Assembly (NCBI GenBank): GCA_002917775.1
Contig: KZ627146.1
Span: 77,107 to 141,106, forward strand
Length of the DNA stretch: 64,000 nt
Source: Glaciozyma antarctica PI12
Taxonomy: Eukaryota > Basidiomycota > Microbotryomycetes > Kriegeriales > Camptobasidiaceae
Direction of reading: 5' to 3'
Part shown: positions 22,209 through 33,400 of the stretch, piece by piece
Layout: each line of letters starts with the position of its first letter
How positions within the stretch are numbered: position 1 is the stretch's first letter
The notes under the pieces: generated by a model
Seen by the model: the letters and a program-made list of their open reading frames with translations, nothing else
What the model was told of the DNA's origin: nothing
Database searches by the model: none
Translations under genes and position numbers: made by a program

Positions 22209-25200
22209 CTATCGGCTGGAATACTTGAGGAACTTGGAAGCGATGATTGTCTGCAAAGCTCGATTAGCGAGATCCCACGCTGCACCCGAACGAAAGGTAC
22301 GCACGACGATGCCGTTGAAGACGGTGTAGCAGATGAGGATTCCAAGATCACGCCAGCGCGTGTCAAAGGAGATGGAGAGGTTGCGGTAGAACTCGTCGCC
22401 CACGGCGTACTGCATCGTAGGATCAGCAAACTGCCCTCGGAACAAACGAAGGAGCGAAGGAGAACGCACCTGGCAATATTTGCAAGCCTCGGTGAGGCTT
22501 CCATCCTGGAGGTATCCTCCTGCAACCGAGACGAAAGCTCCAGCCCACTGTTCGCAAGTTTGGCCTGAAAAGAAGGGTAAGCAGGAGAACTCGAGGGACA
22601 ACGAAGATGAGGAAGGACTGACCGGCAGGGGGGTTGAAGGTGCTGAACTCGCGCTCTAGGCAGCGGATCGGCAGCTGATGAAGCTCAGTCGAAACGACGC
22701 CCGAAATGATGCGCGTGAAGGGGGTCTGTGAGGCGACGACTAGTCAGCACGATTTCAGGCAGGTTGCGGAAGGAGAACTTACCCAGATCGTACAACCAGG
22801 CGCGCCAGAAGTAGGGCATGCTCTCCTTGGGGGATGGTGACTCCGCAGAAGAGCGAGAACTGAGGGAGGGCGACGTCAGCGGTCGGAACAGCGAGAAGAT
22901 TCGAACGATGGCATACGATGATCAAAAGGAAGGGGTTCTGCATCGCAGCGATGAAGACCGAAGGCGAGAGGGCAGCAACAGCCTGACCGAGCGTCACTGC
23001 GAAGAACTGCGGCGGTCGACAAAAGTCAGCGCAAGTACGGGAGAGCCAGTGAGTGAACGCACCTCGGTGATGAGAATGATGAAGAAGTTATAGCCAGCGC
23101 GAGAAGGATCCATGTTGAAGCCCATAGGGAAGTAGAACTGAGATGAGGCGGGTCAGCAACGCTGCGAGGCGAATGGAGGGGCGACGCACGAGGAGGTAGA
23201 AGACAACCGCGCAAAGGATGCTGTAAGGAATCTCTGCGAGTAGCTGGCAGAGAGCGAACACGATCTGCGAGTACATCTTCGAGGAACTCTCGCGGATGAA
23301 GATGTTGCGCTGTTTTTTGGCTCGTCAGCTTGCGAGCGGCTTCTCGGTACAGTGTTGGGACTCACTCCGGCGATGAACATGGGCTCGATTTGGGAGATAA
23401 TGATGGCGGGAAGAATCTAGGACGCAAGGTGAATGAGCAAGGGACGAGGGGAGGAAGGAGAGGACGAACAGTGATGAAGAAGATCGCGAAGACGCGGTAC
23501 TGCAGCGAGACGAGGCTATTGTTCAGGTTGAGGAACGTCAATCCAACGAAGAGCGCGACGGCCATGTGGTTGAAGACTGCGCGAGGAGGGATCAGTGAAT
23601 AAGAACCCCGCGGAGCGAGGACTCAAAAAGCGCACGACGCGTGAATCCATAATCTGGGTTACGCCAGAAGCTGAGGAAGGTCCTGCGAACGACAACGTCC
23701 ATCTGGAAACCGAAAGTGGTAGCGTCTGCGTCGAGTGAGTCAGCAAGCGAGCTTCACTCGCGCAAAAAAGAAGTACGCACACTCGTCGTGCTCGTGAGGA
23801 TCGACGGTCTCTTCGTGCGAGAGACCCTCAAGCTTGAGCTCCTCGATCTCCGCCTTGACCGTGACGAACTCGTCCGACTCAAGCCAGATGTCGGCCCAGT
23901 CCTTTTTGCCGACCATACGACGAGATCCCGCTCCGATAGCCTCGAGCATGTCTGCGAAGGGCGGTCGTCAGGAGTGCGCTCGCAAACGCAGCAAAGAAAA
24001 CGTACACTCGGCGGGGTTGGCGTTCTCGGGGCAGTGAGCTCCGTTCTTCGCAAAGTAGGAGCGAATCACGTTCGAGTCCTTGCCGATGTCGCCAAAGTAG
24101 ACGCAGCGTCCTCCGCCCTTGAGAAGGAGAAGTCGAAGGGCGNNNNNNNNNNNNNNNNNNNNNNNNNNNNNNNNNNNNNNNNNNNNNNNNNNNNNNNNNN
24201 NNNNNNNNNNNNNNNNNNNNNNNNNNNNNNNNNNNNNNNNNNNNNNNNNNNNNNNNNNNNNNNNNNNNNNNNNNNNNNNNNNNNNNNNNNNNNNNNNNNN
24301 NNNNNNNNNNNNNNNNNNNNNNNNNNNNNNNNNNNNNNNNNNNNNNNNNNNNNNNNNNNNNNNNNNNNNNNNNNNNNNNNNNNNNNNNNNNNNNNNNNNN
24401 NNNNNNNNNNNNNNNNNNNNNNNNNNNNNNNNNNNNNNNNNNNNNNNNNNNNNNNNNNNNNNNNNNNNNNNNNNNNNNNNNNNNNNNNNNNNNNNNNNNN
24501 NNNNNNNNNNNNNNNNNNNNNNNNNNNNNNNNNNNNNNNNNNNNNNNNNNNNNNNNNNNNTGAGCCAAAGCGCGAAAATGAAGGTNAGGGGACGCACGGC
24601 TGCTGCTCGTTGACGGTGATGGCTTTGCCTTCGCAAGCGGGATTGAGCTTGAAGCGAACGATGTTGAAGGCGGACTGACCGTCGAGTCCCGAGGTGGGCT
24701 CGTCGAGGAAAAGCTGGGGCTTGGAAGCAAGCTCGACACCAATAGTGACTCGCTTGCGAGCCTCGACGTCTGGCGAGATATAGGGTGAGTTGGCGCTCTC
24801 GCTTAGCGATGAACTCAACTCACCAAGACCGAAGCCGGGGAAACCGATGATGGAGTCGGCGAGATCCTCGAGCTCGAGGAGCTGAATGACTTCCTCGACC
24901 TGCGCAGGAATCGTCATCAAATGTTCACGCGGGTACCTGGGTAGCGACGACGCACGTAGCGATCCTTCTCCTCCCGAGAGACCGAAGGCGGTTGGCGAAG
25001 GTATGCCGAGAAGCGGAAAGATTCGCGAACGGTGGCGGTGTGCTCGTGGGTGTCCTGCTGCTCGACGTAGGCGGTTCCGCGCTGGAACTCCTTGCCAATC
25101 TTGCGACCGTCGATGAGAACGCTTCCGTCAATGACACCGGTCGTCTTGCGGTTCGCGAGAACGTCCTGCGAGAGATGGAATCAGTATGGCTGAGTGAAGT

Positions 25201-28200
25201 TCGAGGTAGAGCGCCAACGCACGAGTAAAGTGGTCTTTCCAGCTCCCGAAGCTCCCATGAGCGCAGTGAGCGTTCCAGGCTTGACGTATCCGTAAATCTC
25301 GTTGAGCAACTGAAGGTGGCCTCCAGGAACGGGGACAGTGTACCTTCACAGAGTCAATTATCAGCAAGCGAACTCAAAGAAGACCGGCGCCGACTCACTT
25401 GAGCGCCTCCCAGGTGAACGGCTTGCGAGTGTTGACGAGGTTGCTGAGGTCCTGCTCGATCTCGCCCCTCCTGAACGCCGTCTTGCTCTCCTGGAGCGCA
25501 GCGTTGAGCTTCTTCGTCTCGGCGTTCTCCCTAGCGAAGACGTTGATTTGCTGCAGTGCAGCTTCAGAAAGCCGAGCATGAGAGAGGCGAGGCGAGGCGC
25601 GACTCACAGGCATGTCCGCTCCATGCGTGAAATGTTCCACAGCGAAGCCCTGCATGATGACGAAGCCAACGAAGAAGGCGATGGTAATTCCAAAGTTCCT
25701 CCAGACATCTGCGAAGCGAACTGGTGAGCGAGAGATCGAAAGGCGTCGCATGTGAGGACGGACCTCCTGCGTCGTAGTCGAACGCCGCGCGGATGTAGTC
25801 GGCTCCAGGAACGACGGGGTTTCCAGCCGTGCTACCGGCGAGCGTGCAGACCTGGTTGGGACCAAGCTCGGAGGGGTACTGAGGGAGGAGGCCTCCGATG
25901 TTAAACGGGGTGATCTGTGAGAAAAGCGAGGATTAGACGCCTGCGAACGCGCGAAATAGACGATCAGCACTCGCCGACACGCCCACACACAACAGGTCGA
26001 TACGGCGGAACTCGTTGGCCATCGCTTAGAGTAAGAGAAGAAGAAGAAGAGGAAAGAAAAAAGGGTGTTTTGGGTCAGCTTCCGCTGCGGGGCGGTTCGA
26101 GAAGCGACAGGTACCTGCGGAGAACGTGTAACTGTGAAGAACGAGGTCAGCTTCCGCTCCGGAGCGGCTGGAAAAGCGAAACGTACCTCAGAGGGTTGAT
26201 GTAGCTGCGAAGGCGGGGTTAGCTAGAGGTATACAACGACGACGAGGCGACTTACTAGATCCAGAAGAGCCACCGCTTCATGCTGAAGACCTGCGGAGCG
26301 AGCGAGTGTCAGCAGATCATCATCGGGGAAGGGGGGGAGGGAGGGGGCGGCGGATGAAGCGACGAACAGGAATGAGATAGCCCTGCGAGTTGCAATCAGC
26401 TGGTTCCTCGATCGTGCTAGGAGACGAGGTGCTTACCGAGTACAGGATCATTCCGGTGATCAGAACGGAAGCGAGACGTGCAGCGACATCGTAGTTGGAG
26501 CAAATCGTGCCGAGAAGGCGGAAGAACGCTGCGAGCGCGAAGTAACCACTCAGGGTAAGGGCGTAGAACGTAAAGAACGCTCCAGCGTTACTGACGAGTC
26601 CAGCCATCTGCATGGACGAGGTCAGCTCGCTGAGACTTTCTTCCTCCGAAGTCCGAGAAGGGATTCTCCTCACGAAGTAAATGATTAGGACGAAGACGAA
26701 TATCTGAATCGATGCGATAGGTGCGTCGGCGAGGGTGGAAGCGACGGTGAGAGCGGCGGGACGGTAGAAGGTGAATGCAGCGTGCTTCCAGATGATGGGT
26801 CGACCTGCGACATCGACGGGTGTTAGCTCGTCGGAGTCAGAAAAATCGACGGCGGCACGCACCCATCATCTGAGTGGGAAGCTCGTTGAAGGCCTGGAAG
26901 GAGTTGAAGAGAAGTCTGGTGGGCGAGGGGGGGTCAGGCAGTCCTCGCTAGCCGAGCGGAGAAAGACGCACGCGATGAAGATGACGCCTCCGCGAGTGAA
27001 AGCTCCTTCAGAGGAAAGAGGAAGGGCGAGGTAAACGGATCCCGCAATGAGGGCGACGACAAGGGCGGTGATGAACGAGACACAGAGACCGAGCCGATCC
27101 TGGAGTTTTATTTGAGTCCTGCACATCGCGAGACGTCAGGCGAGGAACGTAGCACGGAGAGGAGAGGAAGAAGCACTGGCGAATGGTAAGGGCCTTGACT
27201 TGAGTGTAGAACGAGACCGTGTAGGGGCTCTTGTTGCTAACTCCGCGACGTTTGGTATCCTTGACGGCTTCGACGAACTCCTCCCGGCGTCCGTTTTCCT
27301 CAAGGATGAGCTTCTTGAACTCCTCCTTCTCCGCCATCATGCGCGCGTGGATGTCGCTATCCTTGTAGGCAGCTGCGAGAGTCTCGGGAGTGGTGGGGAC
27401 GGTCGAGGGGTCGCGTCCTTCGGCGATACGGCGTTCGTTGGGGTCTGTGCGTAAAGCCGTTCTCAGCGACGGCGCGAAGGACGCCGGAGAAGCGAAAGTC
27501 ACCAGTGCAGCCCGTGAGGTAGTCTGCGGTAGTCTGGCGAGGCATGTCGGCGTAACCGAGAGACGTCTGCGAGGAGGATGAGCTCGGTTGCGAGCGGAGA
27601 AGCGCGACTGCGAGCGGAGAAGGCAGAGCACTCACCATGTACTTGCGAGCCTCCTTGACGGGGCCGAAGTAGATCTGGCGTCCCTCGTCGATGACGAGAA
27701 CCTTGTCGAACTGGTCGTAGATACCCTCTCCAGCCTGCGAACCATCGTCAGCCTCGCTCCACTCGCCGCGTCAAAGAAGCGCACCTGGTAAAGAGAGACG
27801 AAGGTCGTGACCTTGAAGAGGTCGGTGAGGATGCGGAGAGACTTGGCGTAGTCGAGCGCAGTACTCGCGTCGAGTCCGCGAGTCGAGTTGTCCCAGGAGC
27901 ACACGCTGGCGTTGGTTGTCATCTGCGGCGCTCGTCAGGGAGGTTCTGCTCACGAAAGTGGTCAAACTCACCATCTCTGCGATCGAAACGCGCTTGCGCT
28001 CTCCTCCAGAGACTCCGCGAACGTAGGCCGATCCCACCTGCGAGGCGGGTTCAGTACGTGCGAGCGATCGAGAAGCAGCTGAGAACGGACCTTGGTGTTG
28101 AGAGTATGGGAGATTCCGAGCATCTTGACGAGGAGCTCGAGGACTTGCTTCTTGAACTGCCCGCGCGACTCGTCGGGGAGGAGCTTGCCGGGAGTCTGCG

Positions 28201-29194
28201 AGGCGGGTTCAGTACGTGCGAGCGACCGGAAAGCAGCTGAGAACGGACCTTGGTGTTCAGCGCAAACATGATGGTCTGCGCGACGGTGAGAGTAGAGTGG
28301 TGTACATCATCCTCCTGGTTATAAACAACCTCTCCCGCGTACTTGGCGAGCATCTCGGCAGCGCTGATTCCGCCGTACGACACGTCTCCGTCAACAGACA
28401 TGTATCCGCCTCGGCGGTTCGTGATCGTCTTGAGGAAGGTCGTGCAGCTGCGATCGTTGGTGAGCATAAGTGCGAAGGTCAAGAGAGCGCGGCGGGACGC
28501 ACCCAGAGCCCGGGCGACCGACGACGAGGACCATTTCTCCGGGGCGAGCTGATCCGTCAAAGTCTGGCCGAGCAAAGGCGTCAGTCGCAGCGAAGAGACG
28601 AGGGAAGGGTGAACGAACCGAATAGGAGGTTCTTGGGCTTGGGCTTGAACATCTTGGTGTACTTAAGCGCCATGAAGACGGGCGAGAGGAAGAACTGGCG
28701 TCGAGAAGAAAGTCAGCTCGCGTCCAGGAACTCGTTGGATATGAGTCGCTCACCTCCTTGACGGCGTCGGGGAAGGTACGAATCCAGATCTGCGAGAGAA
28801 GAGATGGGATCAGCACAGCTCAGTGGACGTAAAACAACGCAGCGCGCACCTTCATGCCTCCAGCTCCAGTCACGGTCAACCCCTCCCAGACGACGCCAAC
28901 CTGCTTCGACTTGAAGCCATTCTGATCCCGCTCCGAAGCCCTCGAGCGCATGTACTCGAGCAAGTCAAAGTCCTCCGCATCGGCGCCCTCCTTCTCCGAA
29001 TCCTTCTGGTGCGTCGAGGTCCGGTGCAATGAGCTCTGGCGCGTAAGTTGTTGGCGGAGCTGCTCGAAGTCCTGCTCGGCATTCTTGACGTTCACTTGAG
29101 GTGTCGAGTCATTGGGTGTCGTCTTGGAAAGAGGTGGGGAAGGGGAAGGGTCGTCATTAGCTGTCGAGCTTGAGCTAAGCACCGAGTCGGGCAT
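22209..29194 (-). CDS. PDR/ABCG full-size multidrug ABC transporter, copy 2 (ABC2)
   Basis: Tandem paralog of ABC1 in the same orientation, same NBD1-TMD1-NBD2-TMD2 order. The start ATG 29194 ([15 protein letters not shown]) aligns with ABC1. NBD1: [18 protein letters not shown] split by an intron at the same place, [30 protein letters not shown]2: [11 protein letters not shown]-type Walker A region near 25250, [23 protein letters not shown]. The C-terminus is SKFLKYSSR, close to ABC1 SKFLKYANR. A gap (24143-24560) removes part of NBD2 and the linker. Next to the gap the expected H-loop His is not seen (VNEQQP where ABC1 has VTVHQP). A five-C run at 22829-22833 carries one C too many for the frame between GVTIP and [15 protein letters not shown]2 has introns ABC1 lacks (28038-28090, 26132-26186, 26035-26114). 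Expected function: ATP-driven export of hydrophobic toxins or lipids. Confidence 0.9.
24143..24560. other. Assembly gap inside ABC2
   Basis: 418 N, with a further single N at 24586. It removes the end of NBD2. The flanks on both sides match the flanks of the ABC1 gap almost perfectly. Confidence 0.99.
26035..26114 (-). other. ABC2-specific intron d (80 bp)
   Basis: Donor GTACCT, CTGAC branch, a long pyrimidine tract with TTC repeats, acceptor TAAG. Its first 42 bases match intron c at 26132-26186 at 35 positions. ABC1 is uninterrupted here ([15 protein letters not shown]). Confidence 0.8.
26132..26186 (-). other. ABC2-specific intron c (55 bp)
   Basis: Donor GTACGT, GCTGACC branch, acceptor CACAG, with an internal perfect palindrome CCGCTCCGGAGCGG. 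Between introns c and d is a 17-nt exon (26115-26131). Splicing both restores SYTFSAAMANEF, which aligns with uninterrupted ABC1. Confidence 0.8.
28038..28090 (-). other. ABC2-specific twin intron a (53 bp)
   Basis: Donor GTCCGT, TACTGAAC branch, acceptor CGCAG. It differs from intron b (28196-28248) at three of 53 positions. It lies between LNTK and [11 protein letters not shown]1 has no intron here and reads [12 protein letters not shown]. Confidence 0.9.
28196..28248 (-). other. ABC2 twin intron b (53 bp)
   Basis: Same length, donor, branch and acceptor as intron a. It lies after FALNTK. ABC1 has an intron at the same site (after FALKTK), but with unrelated sequence. Confidence 0.9.
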
Positions 29195-29471
29195 GTCGCG
29201 TCGGGGTGGTGGTGAGAGCGCGATGGAGAGGAACGCCTGGGGAGAGCAGAGCGGGGTTTGGTTTGAAGAAGAGAAGGAAGCTACTGAAAAAAGCGAAGAA
29301 TCGCACGACTCGCACAAGGAATAAGCAACAACACCGAGCTGAACGTTCGAACGGGCTAGGCTTTTTCGGAGCAGGGTTTTGAGGGACGCCGTGACGAAGT
29401 CGGTGGTCGTCGGTCTAGTGTGCCGCGCCGTCAGTTGTCGAGTGTGGCAGAGTGTGGCACGCTCGGAGGGG

Positions 29472-29862
29472 CTAGGAGTCGGAGCCTAGGACCGTACAGA
29501 CGGAACTAAAGACGAGAGTGCCTTTAACGCGCGGGCCAGAAGGAAGAGGTCGAGCAGGCGGCCTTGGAGTGCCCTCGAAGAGGCGCGCAGATCTGCTGAA
29601 CCGGACCCCGCTCTTCCCTCTGGTAAACAGCGAGGTCCTTCTCAGAGTCGGTTCCGTGAACGACGGGACCTTGGAGCTCGCGGCGAAGTCGTCGATAGAG
29701 CGGGGAGAGGAGAGTCGGAAGAGCCTGCCGACTCGGAGCTGCAGACGAGGTTCGTCAGAATGGTGTAGTCAAAAGGGCTGAGAGCGTACTCACTGCACTA
29801 GAGTCACCCTGTCTGCAGCCACAGTCGTCCTGCGTCTGTACGAGGGGAACAGTCAGCTCCAT
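29472..29862 (-). CDS. Possible small two-exon protein, unrecognised
   Basis: Exon 29862-29794 (MELTVPLVQTQDDCGCRQGD and on) joins exon 29738-29472 in phase through a 55-bp intron with a GTGAGT donor, CTGAC branch and CTGCAG acceptor, giving 111 aa. The second exon is 89 codons, basic and Ser/Arg-rich. Further upstream at about 30080-29975 the same frame encodes a helical stretch (LVSPFQSTVEELGRESKSLV) that ends at a CAG|GTACAC donor. The ATG exon could therefore instead be an internal exon of a larger gene starting near 30.2 kb. No family recognised. Confidence 0.35.
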
Positions 29863-30464
29863 CCTTCGGCCGCCCCAACCACGAACGCTCCCTCCACCCC
29901 CGCACACGCGATCTCGCACGTGGAGGCCAACCCTCCTTAGCAAGAGCGCCGGGCTGAGGAGCAGTCCTCATCTGCGCCTGTACACTGGTGTACCTGCTCC
30001 GCCAGCTGCAGGGCCTCCCCGGCCTTCGCCACCAAGCTCTTGCTCTCCCTCCCCAATTCCTCGACCGTGCTCTGGAATGGACTTACCAGCTGCTGATATA
30101 CTCGCCCTAATCCCAGCTACCAGCTCAGCTCCGCTCCTCTGCTCCCCCGTCTTCTGCGCTAACCGCTGCCGACTCGGATCCGCTAGTCGTGGTCGTCCAG
30201 GTCGAAAGGAAGTGATGCGGCTCGGGGGCTGGCGTTCTCGCTGAGCTGGTAAGACTGTAGGTGGCGCTCTGAGACGTCGTCGCGCGGAGGGGGACGGAGG
30301 CCAAATTGCGCGCTGCTCTCCTCTCCTCAGTGGGGGCGAACGGCTCAGAATTGCAAGTGCGTGGAGGGTGGCCAGAGGGGAATATGTACAAACAGCAAGT
30401 GATAGTAACCAACAAAAAGGGGAGGGGTAGAGCCCAAGCGAAATCCGAGAACGAACCGTCCTCG
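29863..30464. other. Spacer downstream of the kinesin gene
   Basis: Probably kinesin 3' UTR plus the 5' part of the small gene suggested at 29472. Minus-strand coding-like helix at about 30080-29975; otherwise nothing recognisable. Confidence 0.4.
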
Positions 30465-33400
30465 CTACTCCAATCGTCCAGCGAGGTCCGTCGAGCTCTT
30501 CTTCCCCCGCACCGTACCCTTCTCCTCCGCTCCAGGAAGCGGTGGCGCTCCTTCCCAAGTCGGCCTGCGACTCCAATGCGGCGGCAATCCCTCGAACGAC
30601 GGCTTGGTCGGACTCGTCGTGGGACTCTCGAGTCGCTCCTTCGTTCCTTGCACTCCGCGCGACTCCTGCAGCCGGACCATATCCCGATTGAGCGTGACTC
30701 GGCGGTGCTTGCGTTCCTTTTCCGTTTGGAGTGGGGAGGCGGGGAGAGGAGGAGGGACGGCGGGGAAGTAGGAGCTCGAATGGAGGGAGGACGAGCGAGA
30801 GTGCGAGGGGGCGGCGGGAGCGGTCGAGGTGGAAAGGAAGAGGGAGTTGGTTCGGCAGGAGGAGCGAGTAGGTTCGATGGGGAGGTTGAGTGAGGCGAGA
30901 GTCGCGCGGGGAGGTGAGGGGTCGTTCTCGACATCGCTGGAGGAGGAGGCGGGGTTCCCCTGCTTCTGCAGAGCAAGGTATTTCTGCGACGACCAAGTTA
31001 GCGAGATTACAAAGGAGAGCAGAGAGAGTAGGCCGTACCTGCCGCCAAACGTCTCCGGCATCCTGCGCCGCCTGGATGAGCTTCGTCTGCGAATCGACGA
31101 CCGAGTTGAGGCGCTCCTTCTCCTTCGCGTCGGCGAGGTCCTTCGTCTCCGCGGTGCTGCCACGGTACGAGCGGGAAAGGTCGACCTCGCTCTGCTTCCG
31201 ACTGGGACCGAACCTCGACGACGACGGGCCAGGAAGTGGCGTTCCGACACGAGGTCCATCGTCGCGCAGCCTCATCTTGAGCTCCGCGACTTCGGCTTGA
31301 AGCTCGCCATTCTTGATCTGGAAGTCGAAGACGGACTCGACCTTGTCCCCGCTGAGACGGAGAGCTCCCGAGCGAGTTCGAGACGATGCCGCGTTCGGGA
31401 CGGGAGTCGAAGCGCGCGCGTTGAGGGCGTCGAGCTTGCTCTTGAGGGCGTCGGTACCGGCTTTCTGATTCGTGTGGTAAGCGGTGCGTTGCTGCTCAAG
31501 AAGGACGTGGGCGTCGACCGCCTGCTGAAGTTGGTGAATCTTGTCGTGCGCGGCGTCCAACTCCTTCGACCGCTTGGCGTCCTCCTTCTCCCTCTCCTCC
31601 TTTTCGCGCTGCGCCTGCAGCTCGGCAGCCGCGCGTTCCTGTGCCCGAACCTTCGCGAGCTCCTCGACGTCCTCGAGCCGCTCCGCCGACTCCCTCGCCA
31701 ATTCGAGCGCCGCATCCCTCTCCGCCGCGAGCTGGTTCGTCGATTCGAGAGCGGCCTGCACCGCAGTCGCCTTCGACACCGTGAGGGACGCCAGCTGCTT
31801 CTTGGCGAACGAAAGCTCTCGTTCGAGCGACGCGATCCGCTCATCCCTCATTCGAAGAAGCTCGTCGCCCGTCTCCTTCGTCGTTGCCGCCCGTCGTTCC
31901 GCTGCTCGGAGCTTAAATTCGACATCCTCGATCGCCTGCTCCTTCGTCCTAAGGTCCGCCGCCTGCTTGACGCTCGCCTCCTTCGCAGCGACGAGCTCCG
32001 ACCGCACCGCAGCCAGCTCCTTCGCGCTCGACGAGGACGACTCGGCGCCAGCCTTCTCGATGGCGACGAGCTTTGTTCGTACCGCGACGAGCGCCTCCTC
32101 CTTCGACGACGACTCGACGACGCGGGCCTTCTTGACTTCGGCCAGCTCCGACCGTACGGCAATGAGCTGCTCCACGTTCGACGCCGAGGAGGCCGAGGAA
32201 GCGGCTCGAATGTCGTCCAGTTGCCGCTGCAAGTTCCCGACCTCCTCGCTCGCCTTCCTCGATTCCTCCAACTCTGTCCGCACGCGCCCAAGCTCCTCGC
32301 TCGTCCGTCCCGCCTCGAGCAACCGCTTCGTCGCCTCCTCGCACTGCGCGCGAAGTGCATCGACCTCGAGTTGGAGAGCTGCGAGCCGGCGTTCGAGATG
32401 GGCGTTCGTAGCGGCCTGCGCTTCGGTGTCCGTCTGGACGAGGGCGGAGACTTGGTGTAGTTCTTCGAGCTGAGCTTCGAGAGAGGCGATTTCGATGTCC
32501 TTGAGGCTGAGCGCTGCGAGTCGGTCCTGAGCGTTCTCGATTTCTCGTTCTAGGGCGATCTCCTGCGTTCGTGGCTGGGTCAGTCGAGAGCTCCATATCG
32601 TCCATGGAGATGACGCACCTTCTCCAGCGAGCCGGGCTTGGGCGTCCTCGTCGCCGCCATCGAATGAGTCCTCGTAACGCTCGCCTTGGGCGTCCCCATC
32701 CCTTCGCTGACGATCCTCTTTCCCCCTCGCCGGCGTGAGCCCCGGAAACTGACCCGACGCTCGGCGGGCATTCGCTTCGAGGACAGGACCGGTGAGGATA
32801 AACGACTTGGTGTGCTCGAGCTGCTCCTTAAGGCGGACGAGTTCGAGCTCCTTGCGCGCGAGTTCGTCTTCCGCCTGCGACGGGGAGGTTAGAAGAGCTT
32901 GGGCGGAGAAGGCGAGAGACGTACCTTTTGACTGCGACTTTGGAGCTCGTCGACTTTGGCGATGGCGGAATCTCGCTCCTTGACTAGCTCGCCCTCCTCG
33001 ACCGCCATGATCTGAGCCTGCAGCTTCTCCACCTGAGTCGCGTACTGCTTCAGCATCATCTGCTCCGTCATGAGCTGCACGGCGCATCAGCTTGATCCCA
33101 TCGCAGCTGAGCAGAAACGAACGCACGAGCTCCTCGCTTGGCCTTGGTGATGACCATCTTTGTCGCGCTTGGTCGAACTTGTAGCGTGCTGAGAGATTCC
33201 GTCGCCTGCTCGACGTCGGGAGAGATGGTACAGATGATGGCGACGCGAGAGTTGCCAGAGAGAGCGGGTTGCGGGTGAGCTGGTGAGCTTCGAATCGCGG
33301 TAGGGGATGTGTTGGGGTCCCGATCTGCGCGAGGGGCGTCAGAGTGCGGAGAGTGGAAGGAGTGAAGGGGACGCACGATCGTTCGGTGAGCTTGCCGATT

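Noticed and set aside
12476-24560. Open frames running through N
   Set aside because: Gaps cannot support coding claims.
30829-32460. 543-codon open frame on the plus strand
   Set aside because: It is the antisense of the kinesin coiled coil. Its Arg/Leu-rich content is the shadow of Glu/Lys/Ser codons in GC-rich DNA.
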